This document shows, piece after piece, positions 28,107 through 39,167 of a stretch of DNA of 64,000 nucleotides (its first letter is position 1; each line of letters starts with the position of its first letter). Position numbers and translations under genes: made by a program. This DNA is from Pseudomonadota bacterium (GTDB lineage Bacteria > Myxococcota_A > Polyangia > Haliangiales > Haliangiaceae), in assembly GCA_022360315.1 (NCBI GenBank), contig JAKSDA010000477.1:21212-85211 (forward strand), given 5' to 3'. A model generated the notes under the pieces. The model made no database searches and was not told where the DNA came from. It worked only from the letters and a program-made list of their open reading frames with translations.

Positions 28107-29147
28107 GTGACCAGTCGATTAAAACTTCCAGTCATCGCTCCCCTGACCGACGGTTTTGCCCGTCGCATCAGCTATTTGAGAATCTCGCTCACCGATCGCT
28201 GCAACTATCGGTGTACGTACTGCATGCCCGAGGAGGGCATGGTGTTTCGGCCGCGTGCCGACCTGCTCACGTTCGAGGAGATCGAGCGCCTGCTGACGAT
28301 ATTTGCCGGGCTCGGAGTGCGCCGGGTCCGACTGACCGGCGGCGAGCCCACGGTCCGGGCCGATATTCTCGAACTGGTCAGCCGATTGGCGGCCATCGAC
28401 AAGATTGAACGCGTGGTCATGACCTCCAATGGCCACCGCTTTCCCGAACTCGCCGGACCACTGGCCCGGGCTGGACTGGCCGAGGTCAATATTTCGCTCG
28501 ACACTCTGGACGCAGAGCGCTTTCGCAAGCTCACCCGGCGCGGCGACCTGACCCGCGTGATCGAGGGCATCGACGCCGCTCTGGCCGCTGGCCTCACTGT
28601 CAAGCTCAACGCGGTGGCCCTAAAGGGCGAGAATGATCACGAGATCGCCACCCTGTGCCAGTTTGCCTGGAATCGCGGCATCACGCCCCGGTTCATCGAG
28701 CACATGCCCATGTCGGATGGCCAGCTCTACTCGGTACAGCAACAGCTGTCGGCCAGCGAGATACGCGGCGTTGTGGCCAGCCACTTTGGCTGTGAGCTCG
28801 TCCCGGACAGCGACGGCGACACGACCCTGGGTCCATCGCGCTACTGGCGCCTGGACGGGCCGGCCAGTGGGGCGAAGCCGGGCCGCCGACTCGGCATCAT
28901 ATCAGCCATGTCCGAGCACTTTTGCGACACCTGCAACCGCCTTCGCCTGTCCGCTGTGGGCGAGCTTCACACCTGTCTGGCCTACGACGACGCGACCAGC
29001 TTGCGCGACATCCTTCGCGCCGGCGGCTCGGACGACGATGTGCGCCGCAGCATTGTCGATGCGGTCGCCGGCAAGCGAGAGGGGCATCAATTCCAGCTCA
29101 CGGGGGATGGAGCCCCCATGAAGCACATGATTGCGATCGGCGGATAA
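28107..29147 (+). CDS. moaA: GTP 3',8-cyclase (molybdopterin biosynthesis)
   Basis: This radical-SAM enzyme makes the first molybdopterin precursor from GTP. The SAM cluster motif is CNYRCTYC (residues about 32-39), followed by LTGGEPTVRADI. The second [4Fe-4S] cluster is in FCDTCNRLRLSA and HTCLA. The C-terminus ends in the conserved Gly-Gly tail (IGG), needed for catalysis. The length of 346 is normal. Start GTG 28107, just after ATCGCC. The cofactor would serve nitrate reductase or other molybdoenzymes, in line with the nitrate/nitrite genes at the left edge. No other moa/moe gene adjoins. Confidence 0.95.
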   Translation: MTSRLKLPVIAPLTDGFARRISYLRISLTDRCNYRCTYCMPEEGMVFRPRADLLTFEEIERLLTIFAGLGVRRVRLTGGEPTVRADILELVSRLAAIDKIERVVMTSNGHRFPELAGPLARAGLAEVNISLDTLDAERFRKLTRRGDLTRVIEGIDAALAAGLTVKLNAVALKGENDHEIATLCQFAWNRGITPRFIEHMPMSDGQLYSVQQQLSASEIRGVVASHFGCELVPDSDGDTTLGPSRYWRLDGPASGAKPGRRLGIISAMSEHFCDTCNRLRLSAVGELHTCLAYDDATSLRDILRAGGSDDDVRRSIVDAVAGKREGHQFQLTGDGAPMKHMIAIGG

Positions 29148-29345
29148 CTCGTTGCGGTCGCCCAGTAAACTTCGCGAATATCGCAAAAACAGTAATTATC
29201 GAGATATGTTATGATACCGTATTACAGCATTGCAGGGCCGCGCAGCGAGTCGAATCGCCCAGGTCGGGAATTGGCCTACCCTGTGCTACGGTTATCGGAT
29301 TGCGAGTTCGAAGCTCGTGCAGAGATACAACCAGGAGCATGAACG

Positions 29346-29798
29346 ATGCAAAGACGGCTGGTAAAGCTGATCATCACCCTTGCTGTTGCCGCTTGTGGCA
29401 TCGGTTTTCTCGTTTACTCATCCATCGGGCATACCCAGTACTACAAGACTGTCGACGAACTGATGGCCAGTCCAATGGACTCGGTGGGAAAGACCGGGCG
29501 GGTTCACGGTTATGTCGAGTCCGGTTCGATCGAAGAGAGAATCATTCAGCAAAAGACCGTGCGCACATTTGTACTGGAGAACAAGGGCAAGCGCATCATG
29601 GTGCGGCACGAGGGCCCGGCGCCCGACACGTTCAAGGACAAATCCGAGGTCGTGGCGCGCGGCAAAGTGATCGAAAAAAACGGCGAGTACAGCCTCCAGG
29701 CCACTGAAATCATGGCCAAGTGCCCGTCCAAATACCAGGGCGTACCGGTGGACAAGGAGCTTGCCAAGTCATCGGACAAGCGGGTGTTCGACTACTAG
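29346..29798 (+). CDS. ccmE: Cytochrome c maturation haem chaperone CcmE, CxxxY type
   Basis: This periplasmic haem chaperone is anchored by one N-terminal membrane segment (residues 7-27). The OB-fold pattern (GKTGRVHGYVESGSI, GEYSLQATEIM) is typical. The covalent haem site is C126-P-S-K-Y130 in place of the usual HxxxY, a variant known from archaea and sulfate-reducing deltaproteobacteria. The flexible tail after it is short. First gene of the ccm cluster, 159 nt before ccmF-H. Confidence 0.9.
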   Translation: MQRRLVKLIITLAVAACGIGFLVYSSIGHTQYYKTVDELMASPMDSVGKTGRVHGYVESGSIEERIIQQKTVRTFVLENKGKRIMVRHEGPAPDTFKDKSEVVARGKVIEKNGEYSLQATEIMAKCPSKYQGVPVDKELAKSSDKRVFDY

Positions 29799-29957
29799 CG
29801 CTGGCCGGTCACCGAGCCGTCCCGGTCATTGGCCCGATGCGCATCGGGCTCGATTGTTGGCCGGGCGAGCCCGATACAGGCCGGTTTTGCAGCCTTCCAC
29901 CTTCTCGTCCCATATCACGTCCGGTTTATCAAGCGCCATTCCCGAGGAGAACTCCGC

Positions 29958-32592
<2,635 letters not shown>

Positions 32593-32618
<26 letters not shown>

Positions 32619-33351
32619 CAACGAGCTGGCTGCCGACGCTGCCGACGACTCCGATTCCTCTGGCGACCTGGCTGTGGCCAGTGCCGAGCCAGGCGAGGGC
32701 GGAGCCGCGGCACGCCGTGCATCCATTCCCCTTATCATCTTTGCCGCGCTACTGGCCGTGGGCTGGCTGGGTATCTTCTATGCCAACTCCTGGCACTTCG
32801 GCCCGCCGGTGTTCTTTCTGTTTGCCGGCTGGCTCGCCGTGCTGCTGATCGGGCATTACCTGTGGAAAGCCGGACTCAGCGCCGCGCTGGATACCGGCGA
32901 CGACGAGGATGACTTCTGGCAGCCGGTTGGTCACCGAGACGAACTGTTGCGCGAAAAACGCAGTCTCCTCAAGGCTATCAAGGAAATCGAATTCGATCAT
33001 CAGATGGGCAAGATGTCCGACAAGGACGCCCAGGAGATCGCTTCGCTGTACCGAGCGCGGGCGATTGCGGTGATCAAAGCCCTGGAGCAAGACGAGCGCG
33101 ATGGCGAAAAACTGTCGGTTTCCGATCGCATCGAAAACGAGGTCAAGGCTCGTTTGACCGTGGCAAGTGCCGTCGACAAGGGCAAGTCGGCGGGCGCCAG
33201 GTCCAGTGGGCGAGCCTCGCCGGGCGGCCAGAAGAAAACCGATGAGGAGAAAGCCGGCACGGGCAAAGCCGATAACGAAAAAGCCGGCGAGGAAAACGTC
33301 GGCAACAAAAGCGCGCCCCAAGAAGCGTCCAGCGCGGAGGTGGGATCGTGA
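32593..33351 (+). CDS. CcmI-like membrane protein
   Basis: The ATG 32593 overlaps the end of ccmF-H by 26 nt, giving 252 residues. Two membrane segments (about 50-70 and 80-95) are followed by a cytoplasmic helix HRDELLREKRSLLKAIKEIEFDHQMGKMSDKDAQEI, which is the N-terminal CcmI signature. The C-terminal 80 residues are a Lys/Glu/Ala-rich low-complexity tail with repeats of the KAGEEN type. The TPR part of canonical CcmI (apocytochrome binding) is absent. Confidence 0.75.
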
Positions 33352-35693
33352 GATCAATACCGGTTTCGATCGTCTGTGCAGCCGTGTTTGCAATGGTTTT
33401 TGGCCAGGAAGTCCCTGCTCGTGCGCAGATGGCAGGCGCGCTGGGCAAGCCGTTGCCGGTGAGCAATCTGCCGGCCGGCACCGTGACCGTCCGGGTGATT
33501 GCTGGAGCGCCGGACAAGCCGCTCATCGGCATTGAAGTCAGTCTGGTCAGACCGGATAATACTGCGCGCAGTGCGCGCACCGACGCCCAGGGTCGGGCCA
33601 CATTTGCCAATCTCAAGCCGGGCAGCCGCTATGTTGCCAGGGCGCGGGAGTCGGTATCAGACGGGCAAGCAGGCGAGCCCAACGAGGCGGCGTCCGAACC
33701 GTTCACCATTCCCGACACTGGCGGGCTTCGCCTGATGATCTCGACCCGGCCATGGCAGGGAGGTGGGGCGAGTGCTGCGGCGGGCGCAGCACCCATGCTC
33801 GATCCGCGCCGGATGAGCGGCATTCCGCGCGGCGAGCCCAACGATGCTGGCCGAACCCTCACCGTATCAGCTGTTCAGGGCATCGTGACCGACAAAATCG
33901 CCGGTCATCCGGTTCATCTGGTCGGCTATGCCGCCGATGGTTCGATCTTCAAGATCAGCCAAAAAACCGGTGAAGATGGTCGGGCTCGGTTCGACAATCT
34001 GGTCGCCGGCAGGGTTGCCTATTATGCGATGTCCAGTTTTGCCCGGACGAGTGGCGGCCAGCCGGTTACCGACCGGGTGCGCAGCCGGTGGATCATCATG
34101 CCACCCCAGGTGGGTGTTCGGCTCATGTTGGCCGGGCTTGCTGCCGAGTCGCGGGCCGGGCCGGTCGAGGATCTCGACGGTGCCAAGGAGGGTGTGGCTC
34201 CTGGCGACGTCGTGGTCCAGATCAACGGCTATTCCAACCGCTCCATGTCTGCCACTCTGTACGAGATCGTCGATGGCAATGGCAAAGAGTCAATTCGCCG
34301 CGTCGCTTCAGCTCCGGTCGGCCCGCCCACTCCGCGAGAGGTCAAGGGATCCATCGGCGATGCAGTTCAACGGGCCGATCAGACAGCCGGTACTCTGACC
34401 GTGGCGGTCAACCGCCAGGCTGGGCAGCCAGAGCCGGTGCCCGGAGCCAGTGTCGAGATCGTGCGGGTCTCGGGCGGGGCAGGACAGCCGGCGCCATCGG
34501 GTCGTGCCGCTCGGGGAGTGCAAGCACAGGCGCAGTCGGCCGGCCCCATGCGGAGCTTCACCGACGGGCAAGGGCAGGCCCGCTTTGCCGATCTGGCGCC
34601 AGGGGCTCAGTATCGAGCCGTTGTCACCGTGTACGGACAGCGGATCGAGAGCGCGTCCTTTACCGTGCCACAGGCGGGTGGATTGCTGCTCGGGGCCACT
34701 GTGCAGTGGCGTACCGCATCCACCGGTGAAGCGCGGTTTCGCGGTATTGCGGCCGATAAAGTGTATTTTGCCGAGGTGGTTTTCGAGAAAAAACCCTATC
34801 GGTCGGCCCCGTTCATGACAGTGCCCGAGCGCGGCGCTGCAGTGGGACTACTGATCTATCCGCGAACTCTGTTTTCATTTCACATGACTGCCGAGCCCGA
34901 TGACGAATACATGCGTTTTCGCGCACAAATGGTTGTGAGCAACTACTCCTATGCGCCGTGGGATCCGGGTGACGAAGGGCTGGTCATTCCGTTGCCCAGG
35001 GGGTTTGTCAACGGCGCGGTGGCCGAGGAAGATGCCGAAAAGGTCAAGGTCGAACCCGATCGGGGCCTCATCTGGCGCGGTACCGTGCCGCCCGGTCGAG
35101 TTGGTTTTTTGGCGGGTTTTTTCCTCAGGGCCAAAGGTGGCAGTTTTGACTTCGATATGGACCTGCCCATGGGCGTGGCGCAGAGCAACATCATCATGCG
35201 CAAGAATCCAGGTATGGAGATTCACGGCCTGCCGGCGAGCGTCCGCCCGCGCCAGGAAAAAGACCGGAACGGCGGCGACCTTTTTGTGATCAGCGATATC
35301 ACTATTTTGCCCAAAAAGAGCATGGGCTTTTCGGTGAGCGGCCTGATCCAGCGGCCGGTACTCGAGCGCTATGCCAGCCACGTGGTCGGTCTGGCCGTGG
35401 TCGCCATTCTGGCCTGGGGGTTCTACGGTATCTTTGACAACCGGCGTCGTGAGGCCGAGATGGCCCGGGACAGTGGCCGGGGCACCTCGACCGCACAGCG
35501 GAGCAAACAGCGCAAGCTGCAAAAGAAACGCGAAGAGCTTCTCGATCAGCTGGTCACGCTCGAATCCGGCAACAAGCGCGGCGACGTATCGAGTAGTGAA
35601 TACCAGCGCCAGCGCGCCAGGCTGAAACGCGAGCTGGAACGAGTGTACACTGATCTCGACCGCTTGCGCGCCAACGAGAGTTCGGCTGCATAG
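33348..35693 (+). CDS. Exported beta-sandwich repeat protein with C-terminal anchor, in ccm operon
   Basis: This 781-residue protein has a signal peptide (cleavage near ARA/QMAG). Several carboxypeptidase-regulatory/transthyretin-like beta-sandwiches follow (TVTVRVIAGAPDKPLIGIEVSL; ARTDAQGRATFANLKPGSRYV repeated near 200 and 400). A larger domain at 490-650 contains VIPLPRGFVNGAV. One membrane segment is at about 670-690 (VVGLAVVAILAWGFYGIF). The cytoplasmic tail is a charged coiled-coil. Its start overlaps the CcmI-like stop (GTGA type) and ccmA follows by 30 nt, so it is part of the cytochrome c operon. The role is unknown; a periplasmic scaffold for apocytochromes is a guess. Confidence 0.75.
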   Translation: MRSIPVSIVCAAVFAMVFGQEVPARAQMAGALGKPLPVSNLPAGTVTVRVIAGAPDKPLIGIEVSLVRPDNTARSARTDAQGRATFANLKPGSRYVARARESVSDGQAGEPNEAASEPFTIPDTGGLRLMISTRPWQGGGASAAAGAAPMLDPRRMSGIPRGEPNDAGRTLTVSAVQGIVTDKIAGHPVHLVGYAADGSIFKISQKTGEDGRARFDNLVAGRVAYYAMSSFARTSGGQPVTDRVRSRWIIMPPQVGVRLMLAGLAAESRAGPVEDLDGAKEGVAPGDVVVQINGYSNRSMSATLYEIVDGNGKESIRRVASAPVGPPTPREVKGSIGDAVQRADQTAGTLTVAVNRQAGQPEPVPGASVEIVRVSGGAGQPAPSGRAARGVQAQAQSAGPMRSFTDGQGQARFADLAPGAQYRAVVTVYGQRIESASFTVPQAGGLLLGATVQWRTASTGEARFRGIAADKVYFAEVVFEKKPYRSAPFMTVPERGAAVGLLIYPRTLFSFHMTAEPDDEYMRFRAQMVVSNYSYAPWDPGDEGLVIPLPRGFVNGAVAEEDAEKVKVEPDRGLIWRGTVPPGRVGFLAGFFLRAKGGSFDFDMDLPMGVAQSNIIMRKNPGMEIHGLPASVRPRQEKDRNGGDLFVISDITILPKKSMGFSVSGLIQRPVLERYASHVVGLAVVAILAWGFYGIFDNRRREAEMARDSGRGTSTAQRSKQRKLQKKREELLDQLVTLESGNKRGDVSSSEYQRQRARLKRELERVYTDLDRLRANESSAA

Positions 35694-35723
35694 CGCCGAT
35701 CTGTCCCGTGAGACCATCGATCC

Positions 35724-36464
35724 ATGTCCATTCGCTCGATCTCGGTGTCCAACGTGACCAAGCGCTACGGTCTGCACCGAGCTCTGGCCGGGGTGAGCCT
35801 GGAGCTCGACGCGGGAAGTTTATGCGCCTTGCTCGGCCCCAATGGCGCCGGCAAATCGACCCTGCTCGGCATTTTATCGACCCTGGTTCGGGCCAGCTCG
35901 GGCCAGGTGGCCTACCGGCGCGACGATGGCGACGAGCGCGACCCGCTGGCCCTGCGCCGGCAGATCGGCGTATTGGCGCACAGTTCGTTCATGTACGGCG
36001 AGTTGACTGGACTGGAAAATCTGGCCTTTTACGGCCAGCTCTACGGGGTCGCGGAGGCCCGCGCCCGGGCCCAGGCCTTGCTCGACGACGTCGAGCTCGA
36101 CGAGCGGGCGCGCAATCGGCCGGCCCGGACCTATTCGCGCGGCATGCTGCAGCGATTGGCGCTGGCCCGTGCTCTGCTGCACGACCCGACTGTACTGCTG
36201 CTCGACGAGCCATTCACCGGTCTGGACCGCACTGGTGCCAGCTCGCTGGCCAACGCTCTGGCCGATGCCAAGCAGAGCGAGCGAATCCTTCTGGTCGTGA
36301 CTCACGACCTCGAGGCCATTGCCGGCCTCACCGATCACGTCGTCGTGCTCAAGCGCGGCAAGCTGGTCCACGAGGACCGGCGTTCGCAAGCGGTGGGCCG
36401 GGCCGACGAACTCGGATTTTCCTATGAGGATCTCAAGACCATCTATCACCAACACACCGGCTGA
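35724..36464 (+). CDS. ccmA: Haem exporter ATPase CcmA
   Basis: This 246-residue ABC ATPase of cytochrome c maturation has Walker A GPNGAGKSTLL, signature YSRGMLQRLALARAL and Walker B VLLLDEPFTGLD. It acts with CcmB and CcmC to release haem-loaded CcmE. It lies 30 nt after the beta-sandwich gene and 43 nt before ccmB. Confidence 0.88.
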   Translation: MSIRSISVSNVTKRYGLHRALAGVSLELDAGSLCALLGPNGAGKSTLLGILSTLVRASSGQVAYRRDDGDERDPLALRRQIGVLAHSSFMYGELTGLENLAFYGQLYGVAEARARAQALLDDVELDERARNRPARTYSRGMLQRLALARALLHDPTVLLLDEPFTGLDRTGASSLANALADAKQSERILLVVTHDLEAIAGLTDHVVVLKRGKLVHEDRRSQAVGRADELGFSYEDLKTIYHQHTG

Positions 36465-36507
36465 GCGGATTGCATCCCGCCAGGGTGAGGAATAAAACCG
36501 GGTTGCA

Positions 36508-37205
<698 letters not shown>

Positions 37206-37209
<4 letters not shown>

Positions 37210-37883
37210 AACAGGCAATGTACTTCGTTTTTGCAGGCATTTCGGTCCTGCTTTTTTTCTATACCATCGATTTGATTTTCTACGGCACGCCTCTGGATGC
37301 CGGACTCTATTTTAACCAGAAGATCTTCTATTATCACGTGCCTCAGGCGTTTGTCCTGTTTCTCGCGGTGATCGTTGCCGGAGTCGCCTCGCTTCTCTAC
37401 ATCAAGCGGCGCGACGGCCGCTACGACGACGTGGCCGAGGCCGCTGGTGAGGTTGCAGTGCTCTTCGGTGCGATGATGCTGGTGTCCGGCAGCATCTGGG
37501 GCAAGGCGGCCTGGGGCGTATGGTGGCAGTGGGATGCCCGGCTGACCACGTCATTGCTTTTGTGGATGTTGATGGTCGGCTACATGCTGGTCCGCAAGTA
37601 CGGTGGTCCCAGCGCCGATCGACTGGCGGCCGGACTGGCCATTTTTGGCGCGGTCAACATCCCGCTGGTGTATTTCAGCGTCAAGATCTGGCGCACGCTG
37701 CACCCCGAAGCCTCGGTTGTGCCCGGGTTGCAGGGCAGTATGAGGACCACATTTTGGCTCTCGGTACTGCTGTTTCAGATCGTCTTTGTGCTTCTGTTGA
37801 TCGCCCGGGTCGGGCAGTCTCGGATCCAGCGCCAGGTGCGCGAGGTTCGCGAGCGCGCCCTCGACGCCGGGCTTCTGGACTAG
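37206..37883 (+). CDS. ccmC: Haem-delivery membrane protein CcmC
   Basis: This 225-residue six-segment protein carries the WWD haem-binding motif WGVWWQWDARLTTSLLLW (about 102-119) and two periplasmic haem-ligand His: in IFYYHVPQAF (His about 44) and in WRTLHPEAS. It loads haem onto CcmE. The start overlaps ccmB; longer frames upstream are inside ccmB and not used. Confidence 0.95.
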
Positions 37884-37892
37884 GAGAGAGCG

Positions 37893-38501
37893 ATGCGCAG
37901 ACTGTACACGATACTGAGTGCTGGGGCGGTTCTCGGCCTGGCCGGCCCGGCTGTGGCGCAGAACCCCGGCGACACTCCGGCACCTGCTGCTCAGGCCGAC
38001 CCTGCCACTGGATCGAGTAATCGGGCAAGATCGAGCCAGTCCCCGGCAGGGGGACTGGCCGCTGTTTCAGGCGAGGACGCCGCTGCCGCGCCGGCCCGGG
38101 CGGATGGCGGGACAATCCCACCTGCCGAGCTCAAATCGGCATGTGAGCGGGCGCTGCGCGACGACGCCGAGTGGCGCGAAGCACTCGGCCGCCAGCTGAC
38201 CGGGGCGCTTCTCGCATCACTCGATCAACGCGTGGACGACGCCGAGCCGGACCAGCCGGCCAAGAAGCGCAAACTCGAGCCGTGGGTCGAGCAGCTTTCG
38301 ACCGAGATCGAGCGCAAGATCCACCAGCGCGAGAATCGCGCGATTCAGCGCAACAACAACCACGTGATCATGGCCTATGCGGCTCTGTGGGCACTTGTGC
38401 TCGGGTTTGTTGTATTCATGTGGAACCGGCAACGAGCCCTGAAGGCCGAGATCGCCCAGCTTCAGCTCGAGGTCGAAGAGGCCGCGGCCGACGACGAGTA
38501 A
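37893..38501 (+). CDS. CcmD-like protein with exported extension
   Basis: The 202-residue protein begins with a signal peptide (LSAGAVLGLAGPAVA/QNPG), then an Ala/Pro-rich and charged segment, and ends with one membrane helix and a basic-then-heptad tail: VIMAYAALWALVLGFVVFMWNRQRALKAEIAQLQLEVEE. This last part matches the small CcmD protein (usually 50-70 residues), which stabilises CcmE-CcmAB-CcmC. The position 9 nt after ccmC is the normal ccmD place. The extension of about 140 residues is unusual. Confidence 0.65.
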   Translation: MRRLYTILSAGAVLGLAGPAVAQNPGDTPAPAAQADPATGSSNRARSSQSPAGGLAAVSGEDAAAAPARADGGTIPPAELKSACERALRDDAEWREALGRQLTGALLASLDQRVDDAEPDQPAKKRKLEPWVEQLSTEIERKIHQRENRAIQRNNNHVIMAYAALWALVLGFVVFMWNRQRALKAEIAQLQLEVEEAAADDE

Positions 38502-38534
38502 GCCTCACAGCGTTTGACCGAGGAGGCGACCGAG

Positions 38535-38786
38535 ATGTCATCTGCGCATTTTATCTATATCCCCCTGGTGGCCATTGCGGGCATGATGCTCGGCTTTATC
38601 ATCGGCGGCAGGGCTGCGCGCAATGCCTATGAACTCGAGCTCAGACGCGAACAAGAGCGTGCCGAGGCCCGAGCGCGCCGGGCCGCGCGCAAGGCGCGTC
38701 GGCAACAAGAGGCCGGATCGCCAACCACCAAACAAGGCGCCGACACCTCGGACGCCGCCAACGGCCGCGCTTCCTCACCCGACTGA
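38535..38786 (+). CDS. Small membrane protein with charged tail
   Basis: ATG 38535 has GAGGAGG 9 nt upstream, a better start than the TTG at 38514, giving 83 residues: one N-terminal membrane helix (HFIYIPLVAIAGMMLGFIIGG) and an Arg/Ala/Glu-rich helix (ELRREQERAEARARRAARKARR). It lies 33 nt after the CcmD-like gene, likely the last gene of the ccm operon. Function unknown. Confidence 0.6.
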   Translation: MSSAHFIYIPLVAIAGMMLGFIIGGRAARNAYELELRREQERAEARARRAARKARRQQEAGSPTTKQGADTSDAANGRASSPD

Positions 38787-39167
38787 TCTGAAGTCCTCGT
38801 GCCCGTGGGGAGTTTGTGTCCCGCTTCGATTTGCGCTCCGCGTTGTGGCCATGGAGCGCTTCGTCCTGGTGCGCTTACCGTCCTACAAGGTCGTCGGGGA
38901 CAAAAACGCCGATGCCGAATTCGCTTTCGACGACCGAAGCCGAAGCCGAAGACCGATGCGGATGACCGATGTTGATGAATCCGCATCCGAGATCCGGATC
39001 CGATTTCGAGATGCGATTTGCATCACCGGTTTTGCATCCGATTTGCGAGCACCTAAAGTCCACGACTAAACGGCCGACCGATCGGACGAGCAGGGTAGTG
39101 ACCTGGCCACGACCGCCGTGGCGAGATTGGCTACTGCTGCGGGGCAATTCCAACGAAAGGGCTCGTA
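38787..39167. other. Intergenic region with CCGA/GATG-rich repeats
   Basis: No convincing gene. The stretch 38928-39045 is made of short iterated words (CCGAAGCCGAAGACCGATG, GAATCCGCATCCGAGATCCGG) with CATCCGATTTGCGA twice in similar form. It should also hold the ccm terminator and the promoter of the metalloprotease gene. Confidence 0.5.
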
